A DNA stretch of 64,000 bases from contig NC_081849.1 in the NCBI RefSeq assembly GCF_963259705.1, positions 52,734,093-52,798,092 on the forward strand. The letters run 5' to 3'. This DNA comes from Myotis daubentonii (taxonomy: Eukaryota > Chordata > Mammalia > Chiroptera > Vespertilionidae). The notes below the pieces were generated by a model that saw only the letters and a list, made by a program, of their open reading frames with translations, was not told the origin of the DNA and made no database searches. Shown here in pieces: positions 1 to 11,899 of this stretch (position 1 is its first letter; every line of letters starts with the position of its first letter). A program made the translations under genes and the position numbers.

Positions 1-1090
1 CCACAGAAAAATTTTGTTGCATGGAAGCATATGTAGTAATATGACATGGATGCAGTGAGTATCAATAACCTAAGCAAATACAATTGATGGGTTTTCTGGA
101 CATTATCACGCAGTGTTGTATACTGGCTCTGAGCCATCTTATTATTGAGGTTAAGGTAACATTCAAAGATATTTAGATGATCTTGATGATCTTCACAACT
201 CATCTGAGCTTATCAAAACAATGTCTCCTTTCCCTCTTAAAAAATGATAAGTTTGCATGCTTTTGGATATGTCTTGAGTGTCTGAATCGCAAAGTCTCCT
301 CCTTGGAGGGCACGCTGATATTGCCACTTTTTTACATTTTGTTCGCTAGTCCTGTATCTGCTTTCATTGCTCAATAATTCAATTAATTCTAATTGTTTTT
401 GTCTTATTATTACCTCCTCCCATGGGAAGCTTCCTATTACAATATATTGAATGATTTAAATTTTTTATTGCCTCTTTAGTAGAAACAATTTAAGATATTT
501 TATTGAAATGCAAATTTCATACTTTTAAAATGTCACATACCTGAATATATATGTTTAATTAAAAGGTGTGGGTGGAAGAAGGAAGGGACTTGAGGGCAAT
601 TATACTATCTTTTTCTGAAATTATTTTCAACACACAAGGCCTTCCACAGGAACAAAAATACTGTTATTATATTAGTAAAATATAAAAACAAAACTCAAGA
701 TAAACTGGAAACTGGGAAGCTAAAACTTCTTATTGCAACTATTCAAGGCACAAAATAGAATCCATTCTATTTTTTTCTTTCAATTTTCCCCTCTTTGTTA
801 GTTTCTGCCAATCCATAACCAAGAATGCAGGATAAATATTTATATGAATTTACAAGTTGGCCTCAGATAGTTCAATTTCATTTCTAAGGCTTTGCAGACC
901 ATTTAAAAATTAAAACATTACTTACACCTCTATAAATGATGCAATCATTTGAGAGAAGATGAGATGCTGTACAGATTCCTGTGAACCTAAATTCATAGCC
1001 TGTTCTAAAGCTTTGTAGGACACTCCCTCCGAAATGTATATGACAGTAGCATATCAGACACGTTAAAGGATCAGAGAGAATGAAAGACTG
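1..1090. other. AT-rich unassigned DNA
   Basis: No repeat family, splice-flanked exon or long reading frame is recognised. The only reading frame is a 66-codon one near the start with no recognisable domain, so I treat it as chance. Confidence 0.6.
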
Positions 1091-1099
1091 TGCAGTATT

Positions 1100-2000
1100 A
1101 TTTGATGTGTGAAATTAGAAGCGTTGGGAAGTAGGGATGTACAGAAGGGAATGGAGGCATTGTTGCTCGTGGAAATATTGTGGGTAGAAATGGTGTCCTT
1201 TTATGGAGTCAGGCGAACAGCATTTAGGAAGCTCACAAGTGGGAGGATGAGATTTAGAGGTAAGATTCATTGTAGAAGAAAATTCAGAGACTGCCCTGGG
1301 TTCCCAGGGTCTCATCTTTGTCCGTCCTGCTGTGGAAAAATCCAGCCTGGTCTTCATCGGGGCCAGAAATAGGGCCACTGTCCAGACATCTGGGCCATTG
1401 GTTCCGTTGACGTCTCTGTTCTCATCTGGCAAGTTTAGTCCGTTTCCGGATACACTCCAGCTGGTGCTGTGCACAGACCTTCATGATCTGCCGTGGGCCC
1501 CAGGCAGCTGCTAGGGCCACATGGCCGCTATGAAGAGAAACCCAGTGAGCGGAAGAGGGGGGTGGAAGGGGAGGAAGCACATGTTACTGAGAAAGAGAGA
1601 GACTTGGGGGAAAAACAGGCACCCTTTCAAACTAACCAATCAACTTCTGTGGCCTGGCACTGATCCTCCCCCTAACCAACCCATTGCCTAGATCTTCTGG
1701 GGTTTGGTGTCCCTTTACCCAAACTGATCATTTTCCCAGGCTAGAAAGACTGGCCTTTATGGCTGCCATCTTGGTTTCTGCTGCGCATGTGCCAGACAGA
1801 GGACTTTTCCCTGTATGTTTCTATCCCTCCCCACAGTAATCTGCCAGGAATGGGTGGGTGGTTGGTTCCCTGAGGTGTGTGTGAAGCTGTAGCTGCCTCG
1901 TAAAGTAGGATCAATATTGGATTCTGCTTCCCAGTTAATTAGGCTTCTTAATGTCCCACTCCCTTTGCTTTCTTCCTTAATATCTAGCTACCTGTGCCAC
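1100..2000. other. Unassigned segment with raised GC and CpG
   Basis: This stretch is richer in GC and CpG than its surroundings, especially about 1290-1560. It is open on the minus strand for 119 codons (1115-1474) and on the plus strand for shorter lengths. The minus frame shows no domain, signal peptide or membrane segment that I recognise, and I see no convincing pair of splice sites. It could be an old LTR, a processed pseudogene fragment or an exon remnant. Confidence 0.35.
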
Positions 2001-2089
2001 CAGCATGAGCATTACTTGGATATTCCACAGCAGTATAAAATGAAGGGGAAACAAAACTGGAAAGGATAAAAATGGAGATAAGAATTTAA

Positions 2090-2094
<5 letters not shown>

Positions 2095-2144
<50 letters not shown>
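2095..2144. repeat. (TA)n microsatellite
   Basis: An uninterrupted TA dinucleotide run of about 25 units, followed by a short T run. A minus-strand 70-codon frame across it encodes only Tyr-Ile repeats and is not a gene. Confidence 0.95.
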
Positions 2145-2149
<5 letters not shown>

Positions 2150-3075
2150 TTTTTGCAAGAGGCTAGCTTTATGAACTTTTTTCTTAACAGTAGCACTCAT
2201 TCCTGAATGTGATAATGAGTGCACAGACCAATAGATTCACACAAATTTGCAATTAATTTGTTAATATAGGAAAGTGGAAAACTTGCCATATTGTTTAATT
2301 TATAAATTCCCGTGTATCTATTTTAATTTTTATTTTATGCCTATTTTAGTGAATTATTGTTGGGTAAAAAGCATATTTGCTAAAAAATACACTAAAATGG
2401 TTTCAGATTGTAATCATGATTTTCCCTCATTGGAAATAAAAGAGCAAATGAGCATTTTAACTTTACACAAAAATTGCAGGTCCCCAAACTAAAAATAATT
2501 CCCTTAATATGTATGTATTATATCTTTATTTCAATTTTTCCCTAAAATGTTGAGACTGACAGCTGTTATTAATAGGTAGGATGATTGTGTTTGTCTTCTT
2601 CATTCAACTGCAAGACCTCCTGCTGCTTTTGAAAGAGTGAGAAACTCTTCCATATTGGGAACCCAAAACATCAAATTTACATTATTCTTTATAATTCATC
2701 CAGAGCTTGGGCACATTTTCTTTTACCTCTTTATGTTATGTTTGAGTTGTCTGTGTGGCTCCTGAGTCTTGAATGTAAAATCATTTTCCCTACAGTAAAA
2801 TGAAATGAAGAAACAAAGAATTTTATGCAAGTAATTCTAATTGGTTAGTCTCTTCCCTCAAATAAAGCATTATTTCAGTTGTGAAGTTGAGAAACTACAA
2901 TATTAATTTACATAGAGTAAATCAGTTTTCAAACAGCAATGATGTTAGCCTTAAAGTAAATATTTCTGCCTATGTCATACATTTTTATCTGGTGGGCTGA
3001 GTTTAAAAATACAAATGATTTAAAAAATGCTTCCTTACTATAAAGGCAGTAGCAGTTAATGGTGGGGACTTGACT
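2150..3075. other. AT-rich unassigned DNA
   Basis: I see no recognisable repeat, gene or regulatory site between the TA microsatellite and the L2 remnant. Confidence 0.5.
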
Positions 3076-3079
3076 ATAA

Positions 3080-3162
3080 GCTTCATGAAGGAGGGAACTT
3101 GTTTTCACTTGCTGTTGAATTCCCAGTACCCAGAGTAGTATCTGGCTTGGAGTAGCAGACAG
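3080..3162 (+). repeat. L2-type LINE 3' end, left part
   Basis: The text resembles the end of mammalian L2: a gagggaacttgt-like start, then an ATTCCCAGTACCCAGAG-like stretch and TCTGGCTTGGAGTAG, corresponding to the usual 'cctggcacatagtag' tail. The expected following 'gctcaataaat' appears only after the Helitron, as TTATCAATAAAG at 3513, so the Helitron seems to have split this element. Confidence 0.6.
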
Positions 3163-3512
3163 TCCTATATAATAAAAGCTAATATGCTAAGTGTCCGACC
3201 GTTTGACTGTTTGACCAGTTGCTATGACGTGCACTGACCACCAGAGGGCAGAGGCCCCGACCAGTAGGTTAGCTTGCTGCTGGGGTCCAGCCGATCGATC
3301 AGGACTGGGTGGGACAGGCTGATATGCCCTGGAGCCCTCCTACGGTCCCTCACTGGCCCTGATCATGCACCAGTAGGGTCCCTTGGGTTGGCCTGTGCCC
3401 TCTCACAATCTGCGACCTCTCGGGGGATGTTGTAGAACCAGTTTTGGCCCGATCCCCTCAGGCCAGGCCGAGGGACCCCACCAGTGCATGAATCTGTGCA
3501 CCGGGCCTCTAG
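3163..3512 (+). mobile_element. Non-autonomous HeliBat-type Helitron
   Basis: The 5' end reads TCCTATATAATAAAAG. The 3' end has the GTGCATGAATCTGTGCAC hairpin followed by CGGGCCTCTAG and then a host T. At about 350 bp it has no Rep/helicase coding capacity, so it must be mobilised in trans. As expected for Helitrons there is no target duplication and no terminal inverted repeat. The interior holds the CACTGACCACCAGAGGGCAG block that recurs in most other Helitrons of this window. It is inserted into an L2 remnant. Confidence 0.9.
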
Positions 3513-3530
3513 TTATCAATAAAGTAAAAG
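3513..3530 (+). repeat. L2-type LINE 3' end, right part
   Basis: TTATCAATAAAG continues the L2 tail interrupted at 3162. The call is supported only by joining it with the left part. Confidence 0.4.
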
Positions 3531-4638
3531 TTGTTATCTTTTAAAATTATTTTGTATTCTGTATTATATTATGATTATTTTCTGGAAAGAGAATAAGAAA
3601 TATTCCCATATATATACATACATATTTGAAGAGACAAAAATTAGTCATTCAATTTAGCTCTTAAAATCTTATCCACATTATCTATCATACTATAGATTCA
3701 ATTGTGATTTAATACCCAAATAAATTATTTAGGAGTATTTTAGGTTTTTATCTGTTCTCCTCTTTCATTGAAGTGATATGTTTAAAATCACTTTATGAAA
3801 ATATATTTTAAAATTATGTTTATACATTATACATTTAAAATCATCTTAGGAAAAGAGGCTTAGCGTGAGTAGATCTTATTTCTAAATCTTTTTTTTATAA
3901 GAGTAGGAGCTTGCTACAATTCCCAAACTACTTTTTTTCATATTAATAATATAAAAGTAACGAATATAGTTTTCTTACTTAAAATATGACAGGGGAAATC
4001 CTGTTTTTAGTTATTTTTATCTTTGTTTCCAAAAATTGTCAATTTATTTTCTAAATTTTTCTATAAAAATGTTTAGGTGGTTATATAGTATATGGTAATT
4101 GTTGATGAGCATACTGAATAAAAAATCTCTCTTATGCTTCTTTAGTTACATTAAGATTTATGCACTTTAATAAAGCACACTAGCCATTACCCATTTGGTT
4201 TATTTTTAATCTCAAATGTTAAATTTATTTAATATTGACATATATTAATGATTGTGATAGAAAAATGCTGAGAGGTCCAAAATCAAATTACAGCTGTCCA
4301 GAGAGTGAGAAGAGAGGCAGGGGTAATTCACCAGCAGATAGCTGTGGACCAACAAAAGACTGCTCCCCTTCCTGAGTGTGATTTGGATCTGTGAACCAAT
4401 CTCCAGGTGGCTCTGTAAAAAGAAGCAGCCAACCACCAGATGCCACTGCATCCTGCTTACGCATAAACTTTTCAGGACTATTGCCCCAGACCAATCACGA
4501 GTAGTAAATGTATCCTTCTTTGGAACAGTACAACTACACTAAAACTGCCCCTGCTTTATATTTCCCACAACTCCATAACTATAGCCAATGCAAATTCTTT
4601 CAAAATAACTTAACATCTTTCTTCCCTAAAACATAATG
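3531..4638. other. AT-rich unassigned DNA
   Basis: Low-complexity AT-rich sequence. The minus-strand reading frames near 4245-4494 (68 codons each, overlapping in two frames) have no recognisable domains. Confidence 0.5.
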
Positions 4639-4640
4639 TA

Positions 4641-4742
4641 CAGGGTGGGGTAAAAGTAGGTCTGCAGTTGTTCGTGTGGAAAATAATACAATAATCAATA
4701 CATTATAACAGGAGAATAAACTCTGGCGTACTCACTGTAGCC
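4641..4742 (+). mobile_element. Mariner-type DNA transposon remnant (one TIR)
   Basis: A TA dinucleotide at 4639-4640 is followed by CAGGGTGGGGTAAAAGTAGG, which matches the terminal repeat of old mammalian mariner MITEs. An interior AAAATAATACAATAATCAAT stretch is also typical. The matching right terminal repeat should follow GCGTACTCAC near 4735 but decays after CTGTAG, so the copy is truncated or heavily diverged on that side. No transposase coding sequence is present. Confidence 0.6.
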
Positions 4743-4744
4743 CG

Positions 4745-6625
4745 TTATCTGCAGGATGTCAGATGTGCCATCTTCCCTTCCTAGTGCTGCTGCTGCTGGC
4801 TCAGACTGCGTGCCCCAGACCTGCTCCTTTTCTGACTCAATAGCTGTTATAAAAGCTTTAGACGATGAACTTTTTAGTTAGTTAATTTAACAATTGAAAT
4901 TAATATTGAAAAAGCCTTTTGCATTTTTAATTGTGTCCTATTTTTTTCCAGCCTCATAAAAGTATATAAGTTCAAATCTAAATGTATATGAAAAGAAATG
5001 GGGTATGGGTTTCTTTAAGGTAAATTTTCATAATTATCATCCGTATTTTTGCTTTGCAGAATGTGGTCTACCAATAAACTTCGTTGTTGTTTTTTTTTCC
5101 CCTTAATGAAAATATGCTATTTTCTTTCATGAGCCATGCAGAAATTTCTGCTAACCCATCTGGTTTAGAAGTTACAGCTTGAATTTTAATGAGGCAACAT
5201 TGTTTACTATACTTGTTCCTGCACATTTCCCAATGTGTGTCCTGTCTTGGTCTGTAAATGGTCAAATTACCGTTGCTTCTCTGAAGAACTTGGAAATAAG
5301 TGTTGGCACTCAGTGAGACTCAGGATTGTGGAATTTAATATTTACAAATCCAAAGTGTTGGCTCTAGATTTTAAACAAGGGGCCCAATTATTTAGTCCTC
5401 CAGGATGCCTGTTGAAGACAGTAAAATGAGCTTCTGTCTGGAGTTCTATTACCTCTTTCAGGCTCCTGAGACGACATTTAAAGAAGCAGCAATATATTAA
5501 ACAGCATACCTGTGGGCTTTAAAAATTAATCCAACTCACAGTGAGAGAATAACAATTATATTCAAAGACAACAGTGTTACTGTGAAATAAGTTCACTTGG
5601 TAAACATTACCTGAACCTCCTTCAGATCCGTCCTGATGATTTTTTCTGTTTTTGTTATATTGGGTCATATTAGGAGAAAAATCATAATCTGGGTATTTAA
5701 AATTAACATTTACCCTGAAATGTAGGAGCTGAGAGAATATTTTTTAGCCCATAAAGTTCATGAGATTGTTTCCATTCATTTAAATATTTGTTTTATTTGA
5801 GAGGCAGAAAGGTTAGCACTTGACTAGAGTTTATCAAAAGATGCATATTTCCCATGGGTGGTCACCCCTTCTCTATTGTCCCTATAAATCCTCAAGTAAA
5901 AGAAGTAAATTTCTGGAATGAAATAGCTTTTCAGAGGTCTTAATTAAAATTTGCAGAACTTTAGAAAATTGAGACATACCTTCTTTTGACACTTGATCTA
6001 CTGAGTAATTTAAATATATATTTAATTAAATCTACTGTCTGATTTAAATATAAATTTAATGGGTTAGTATTAGTATGCAATGGCCTACAGAGAAATGGAG
6101 TAAGTGCCCTCTGGCTGTGAGGTGATTTGGCACTTTTCGGAGTGGGGCAAATGAGAGGTTACTGACCAAAGAGTTCTGGCCTTTTCTAAAGAACCTCGTT
6201 CCCCATGGAACCCTCCAGGATGCCACTATTCTCTGGAATCACCCAAATCAAAGACAGCAGGAATCCCTTGTTACCTTCCTAGGAGTTACAGCTCTTCAAT
6301 ATGCCATAGATTTTTTTCCCCTCTAGTTTCCTGTAAATAATACATCTAGTCCTGAGTGAATTTACTAAATTAAGGGTGGACAGAAAATGAGCACTAGGAA
6401 ATGAGTGTAAAATCTAGTGAGTAAATTAGTGGAGGAATCGGAGCTTTCTATCTGTAGGTCATTAGGTTTCTGGCAGCTGCTCCTTTGCCTATCAAGATGA
6501 TGTGCTTTGTGGTATCACACCAGAGATGTCCAGATTGCCTTCCAAACCAGATGAAACCCAGGTCTTCCTGTTCTATTTAAGAAAGTGCCCTCTACTAGTT
6601 CCCCAAGGTATTTAGGATAAATATT
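4745..6625. other. Unassigned unique-looking DNA
   Basis: No repeat family is recognised. A 64-codon plus frame (5235) and a 65-codon minus frame (5068-5265) overlap and show no domain. Several AT-rich homeodomain-like TTTAATTAAAT motifs lie near 6010-6060 but could be chance. Confidence 0.45.
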
Positions 6626-6630
6626 TAGTA

Positions 6631-6883
6631 CTAGATGCCCGATGCACGAAGATTCATGCAAGAATAGGCCTTCTTTCCATTGGCTGCCAGCACCGGTTTC
6701 CCTCCAGCACCCAGGACCTGGGCCTTCGCTCTGGCAACTGCGTCCCACCTTCTTCGCTCTGGGGCCAGGAGTCACCATCTTTGTTGTGTTAATTTGCATA
6801 TCCCCTCCTTATTGGCTGTGGGCGCCACCATCTTTGTTGCAAAGTGATGGTCAATTTGCATATTCTGTCTTTATTAGATAGGA
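6631..6883 (-). mobile_element. Non-autonomous HeliBat-type Helitron
   Basis: On the minus strand it ends in CTAG (6631-6634), with the hairpin region GATGCACGAAGATTCATGCA just inside, and starts at 6883, the plus strand reading CTTTATTAGATAGGA. The host bases are A on the left and T on the right, the expected A/T insertion site. The inner part, with ATTGGCTG, GCCACCATCTTTGTTG and TTAATTTGCATA blocks, recurs in the Helitron at 26370-27136, so both belong to one subfamily that differs from the CACTGACCACCAG type. It is non-coding. Confidence 0.85.
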
Positions 6884-6889
6884 TAACTA

Positions 6890-7690
6890 CTTAGTTAAGA
6901 GATACAAACAAACACTGATGAGTTAGCTTAATGAGCCCCTTGGCTCCAAACACTTACACTAAAACACATATCATTCATACAAGGTGTAGAGTCTAGAAAC
7001 ATTTTTTATAGTCTTGCACTATTCTTTGAAATTGAGGCTGTTCTTTGAAGCATGCACTGTAAAGGTGGCATTTTGGATCAATAATGTTCCATCTCATAGA
7101 AAAGGGCTCGTATGTTGATCCGTTCCTATGGGGAAAGAATACTTTGGGGTTTCAATTTGCTGCTTGGTTTTACTTTTCGTTCCCCACAGAACTTCCTTTA
7201 GTTGTGACTCAGGATGTCCCGGCCAGTGCTTTTAAAATCTGACCATTAACATTCTGGCTCATGAGCTCACTAGGATTTTACAAGTTATAGGGCAACGAAT
7301 ACCCACAGAGCTATTCATAATGAGAACTTACCCTTATGTGCAGTAGTAGTACAGCTCCTTTCTCCTTCTGCCTATTCCCACAAGGCAAGGCCATTCTATA
7401 AATACTTGGAGGGAAATTGTATTTTTGGTGGGCAGAATAACTGAGTCAAACAGAAGCACAACAGCCTGACAAATTTTCGCTGAAATCAAGCCACAGTCAG
7501 TCCAATCTCAGTTTCAATGACATAGGAATGTAAATTTTTAGTAATGGCATTTGTTCTGCTATAAATGTAGTTTGAATATAGTGTAAGGCAAGGAGCTTCA
7601 TTTTAAATCTCTAGCTATAATCACCGGAGAGGACCTATCAAACACTTTTCTTTGTCTTGTTATTGTTACCAAACTCAAGGGATTAGCCGC
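6890..7690. other. Unassigned DNA
   Basis: No gene, RNA or recognised repeat is visible. Confidence 0.5.
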
Positions 7691-7698
7691 TTGGGGTC

Positions 7699-8090
7699 TT
7701 TTTTTTTTTTTTTTTTTTTTACTTTCTTTTTTTTTCCCATTGCTCAAAGTATTACAAAGGGTACCACACATGTATCCATTCTATCCCCCCGCCCCAGACA
7801 GTCCCCCAGCCTCCCCCATCACCCAGCGTCCCATGTCCATTGGCTATGCCTATATGCATGCACACAAGTCCTCTAGTTGATCTCTTACCCCCCTACCTCC
7901 CGCCCCCCAACCCTCCCCGGCCTTCCCGCTGCAGCTTGACAATCTGTTTGAGGCAGCTCTGCCTCTGTATCTATTATTGTTCAAAAGTTTAGAATGGTCT
8001 CTATTGTCCATGAATGAGTGAGATCATGTGGTATTTTTCCTTTATTGACTGGCTTATTTCACTTAGCATAATGCTTTATTCAAGAACAAG
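7699..8090 (-). mobile_element. LINE-1 3' UTR and ORF2 end
   Basis: A T-rich tract at 7699-7736 is the poly(A) tail in reverse. A C-rich stretch (CCCCCAGCCTCCCCCATCACCC) and TGTCCATTGGCTATGCC then match the L1 3' UTR seen again at 29.3 and 46.9 kb. It ends in ATGAGTGAGATCATGTGGTA and TTATTTCACTTAGCATAATG, which in reverse encode the last residues of ORF2. The copy is severely 5'-truncated and cannot move. Confidence 0.75.
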
Positions 8091-8099
8091 ATGTGGTTG

Positions 8100-9140
8100 T
8101 ACAAGGAAGAGACCGGGGATTTTATCCAAAGCTCTGTATCCTGAAGGGAGGCTTAACCATTGCTCATATACACCACTGGGTCCATTACAGGTTTTCTTCT
8201 TATAGCTGACTATACTTATCCGGTTGAGTTCCTGCCAAGCTCACCTTGTTTACCCCTCCATCTGCAAAATACTGTTACGTTTTAACACTTACCAAGAAAG
8301 GCATTTAGTAGGAATGGCTCAGACCCTGAGGCCTTTGTCCTCTCTAAAATTAGCAACTACGGAAGGGCATCTAGAGTTCAGTTTCAAGAGAGCATTTTCC
8401 TGGGAAGGGTAGCTTGTGGAGATACAAGTCACTTCATTTACGAAGAAAATTTGAATTAGGGCCAAAATTTTCTATGAAATGTACTGTCTCCTTAAAGGAA
8501 AAAGCCAATCAAGAAAAAACTTTACTGATTGCTAATGAAAACTTGTACTAGGAAAATTTAATAATTCAGTTTTGAATCATTAGGAAGGAGCTTTAATCTC
8601 CCATGTAACTGATTATAAACATTTACATTGAGGACACATAACAAAGAAGAGAGAAAAATAAGTAAAAGAAAAAAGAAAGGCACAGCTGAAGGAAGTTTAG
8701 GCTCAAAATACTGCAGTGAATAAATATGCCATATATTAGAATGTGTCAAATGTTTATCAGATATTTAATTCATAAGCATATACAGATTACCTGTATAATC
8801 CAAAAGTCTGTTTGTTTGTTTTTGTTTAACAGAAGCCGCTCAACTAGACCTTAATCCCAATAATTGAAATGCAAAAATTTATGATATTGACTCCAAATGA
8901 AATTAACCCAATTCTTCTCTGGTTACCTGTAGCAAATCAGACACAAACTAAATGTTTAACACTTTTTCTTGCTAATGAATGAATAGGGTATAGTTTTATT
9001 TATCTTGGGGATAGGTGCCTCATACTAAATTCAGATTAAAGAGATATTTGTAGTTAATATTAAATGTTGTAGGAAGAATTAATTAAAATATCTTTGTTCC
9101 AGTGTTGAGCAAGTTAAGTATACTCTTGGTCTCCCCCACC
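8100..9140. other. Unassigned DNA
   Basis: Nothing recognisable apart from short chance frames; AT content is high. Confidence 0.5.
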
Positions 9141-9146
9141 ATCACC

Positions 9147-9168
9147 TTTTTTTTTTTTTTTTTTTTTT
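9147..9168. repeat. Poly(T) tract
   Basis: Twenty-two T residues after a C-rich CTCCCCCACCATCACC stretch. It may be the reversed tail of an unidentified retrotransposon, but no body is recognised beside it. Confidence 0.8.
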
Positions 9169-9169
9169 A

Positions 9170-9950
9170 AATAACCTCTTCTGCTGCAATTATTCTCTGG
9201 AAAATGTGAAACTTTTTTATGGTTTTAACTTTTTCAGCCAATAATTAAAACTTTTTTATTTTCATATATTAAAAATAAAAAATAGGAAGAATGATTAAAA
9301 ATATTAATAATGATGATAGAAGAATGATGCATGGATTATTACATGCCTTAAATATTTTGACAACAGTTAAAAAAGCTTTTGGGTTATAATTCCAAATTTT
9401 TAAAATTAAACCAAAATGATCAGGAGTAGCCACAAATGGAATGCCAATGTGATATTTATCAATAGGAAATAAATTTGTAATATTTCTATCATTTTACTGT
9501 CATAAAAATGAGCTCACAATTGCAGTATTATTATTTTTAAATGAAGATTACCTTAATAAATTATGTTCCTGTTTTACAAAAGACCCTGTCCCAAATGGAC
9601 TCAGCACATGCTTTGCTTTGCAAAACTCCCTGCAGATTCAATGCACCCTAAGGATGCACTGGTTTGTGGAAAAACTAGTTTATAAAAGGCAGATCACTAA
9701 CCCAGAAGTAGATGGATTTCCAAGGTATTGCATGAAGGATTGTTGAGTACATAGATACATTTTCAAATTTTTATTTTAGAATCCATAAGATAATTTCTGA
9801 ATAATCATAGGTATGGCTACTTCATTAAGCTCTTGTGAGAACAAATAATTTTTTAAACACCCCACAACACTTATATAAAATGTCTTACTACTAATTGGAA
9901 TAAATTCTTACCTTCCCAATTTTAAGTCAATGCTGTTCAAGATTTCTTTC
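9170..9950. other. AT-rich unassigned DNA
   Basis: No gene or repeat family is recognised. Confidence 0.5.
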
Positions 9951-9954
9951 TGAT

Positions 9955-10160
9955 AATGTGGCAAGAGTGGCCTCACTTTCATCTATTAATGTCATCTCTT
10001 GTGTGCCTGAAAAATTTGCCAGAACTGATTAGAGCAGATATTAAATGATAATTGGACATTTAGTACTCGTCAAACAGAAAGTGACAGATGGGGCACTAAT
10101 TAAATTACAGTCCTGACATTATTCACAATGGTTTATGACTTTTCAGTGATGACCTTCATG
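9955..10160. promoter_or_regulatory. Candidate conserved non-coding element
   Basis: A repeat-free stretch with dense developmental-type motifs: GTGACAGATGGGGC (a TALE/MEIS-like TGACAG core), ACTAATTAAATTACAG (homeodomain cores), and AGAACTGATTAGAGCAGATATT. There is no coding frame. The call is an inference from composition; conservation cannot be tested here. Confidence 0.35.
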
Positions 10161-10164
10161 CATC

Positions 10165-11200
10165 TCTTCTCCAGATTTTTTTCCCCTTTTGGTGGAGAAA
10201 GAAGGAGAGGAATGTGATTGATAGAAAGAAAATCTATCTCTTAAGAACACTATGAAAAATTAAAAGATTTTTAAAATGCCTACTTTTTTTGAAGCTATCA
10301 AGATAAAACATTTTTTTTGTGTGTGGTGAAATGAATAGTCATAAAAGAAAAGGAAAACTTACTATGAAGCTAATGAACTTGGAAGAAAATACCTAGGTAA
10401 TCCTAAAAAATATATGCAGAGACAATTTATTATGACTATTTCTGGAAAACGTAAACACCTTTGTTCTGATTTTGAATAAAGAAAAAAATATAATTATGAC
10501 ATCAGAAATAAGGATGCAATGATTTTTATTAATACCCTTTTTGTTTGTTAACTCAAGCTTGCCTTACTAGCTGTCTCCACCAGCTAAAGGAAGAAGCTTG
10601 TCGAAGAGAAAGGGGTAAGGAGAGGAATTAAAAGAAATTCTCAGCTACAGTTGCTGAACCAGAACTTCATTTTCTTTTTAAATTAAAAGAGAAAACACAG
10701 TGTTAATTACTTTCTAACTTTAGTTTCGTTAATTTTACTCCAGTGTTTAGTAATCTTAAAAACCTCAAAGACTTTTATGCTTAGTTTTAGGTTCCAGCAG
10801 TGAACAAACTTCTGTGTAGTGATTGATCACAGTTTAAATATAAAAATACATCATTTTCTATCATGTCTCTTTGCCATTATTTTCTAGGCATTTTTTTCTA
10901 CTTATTTATATACACAGCTTTAGTTATCATTAATGGTGAAACTTAGATCTGATGACTAATTAGAACATTTTGCCCCTTCCTCCCTCACAGATTATATGGT
11001 GAATAAAGTAGAAAAAAGTAGTTTTTGTTTGTATGATGTTATCTCTTCAATGTGTAAAGGTATGGAAAAGATAGTGAATGAATCTGTAATTTAGATTATT
11101 GAAAGGTTAAAGTTGGTGATATGTGGGCAGGCTACATAGCAATCTCAGATGGTGAATAAAGAAAAATTGAATTTATATAAAGAAATGGGAGTGGGGAACG
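10165..11200. other. AT-rich unassigned DNA
   Basis: No gene or repeat family is recognised. Confidence 0.5.
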
Positions 11201-11317
11201 CAGATATTTAAAGTGAAGGGCTACACAGCACCAAGCCAAAGAAGATTGGGTCAATGATGGAAGCCCCTAGTGAGGAGACAGAGAGAAGGTAGGTAGTCAG
11301 GAATTGGGACCATAAGC

Positions 11318-11336
11318 GGGGGGGGGGGGGGGGGGG
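11318..11336. repeat. Poly(G) tract
   Basis: Nineteen G residues followed by GAGGGGAGGGCGAGGG; a candidate for G-quadruplex folding on the plus strand and a likely length-variable site. Proline-rich minus-strand frames here are artefacts of the tract. Confidence 0.95.
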
Positions 11337-11410
11337 AGGGGAGGGCGAGGGAGGAAATAAAACCCCAAAACCCAGCTGGGTGGAGTTAGTAGGACCACCC
11401 AACTGTGCAG

Positions 11411-11897
11411 GGAGGAAGGGCACACATGGGAGACATGAGCTTTAAAATGTATGAATGTTGCTAAGACAGACAACTTGCAAATAAACAATCACAAAACAGG
11501 CGTATAACCAACCCTAAGAATGTTATTAAGACAGGATTCTTTGAAAAGACCAATCAGGAGCTAGCAAGGCTGTCTCCATTCCCTAAATTAAAAGGCCTAC
11601 ACTTCCTCTAGCTCTCTTCTCTCCAGCCCTCAATGGGTTCCTGACATTCCAGTGGTGGGGAAGTACATCCCTGCGCCCATGTGGCTTATGGCCATGTGGG
11701 TCTCCACACATGGACTATTAGACTTTAGTTAGCTTAGAAGCTGAACTACTCTGGACTGTAATATGGAAAGGAAGTTCTGGACACTGGCATGCTCCTGGGA
11801 CTCCAGCTGTACCTTTTCCAGGACTGGCTTCTCTCAATAAACTTCGGTTCCACTAATCATTTTTGTCCGTGATTTCATTCTTCAATTTCTGGAGACA
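11411..11897 (+). mobile_element. Endogenous retrovirus LTR, probably solo
   Basis: The segment has LTR architecture: a GC-rich promoter-like centre (ATGTGGCTTATGGCCATGTG), then TGGACTGTAATATGGAAAGGAAGTTCTGGAC, a CTCAATAAACTTCGG poly(A) signal at about 11837, a short U5-like tail and a TCTGGAGACA end. The 'TGGAC...TGGAAAGGAA...TCTG' block recurs in the LTR near 36.4 kb, which suggests related class-I-type families. The left boundary is uncertain and no clean target duplication was found. No gag, pol or env remnant lies beside it. Confidence 0.55.
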
Positions 11898-11899
11898 GG

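Noticed and set aside
6515..6881. 94-codon minus and 79-codon plus frames around 6.6-6.9 kb
   Set aside because: Both overlap the Helitron at 6631-6883 and run off its ends with no domain.
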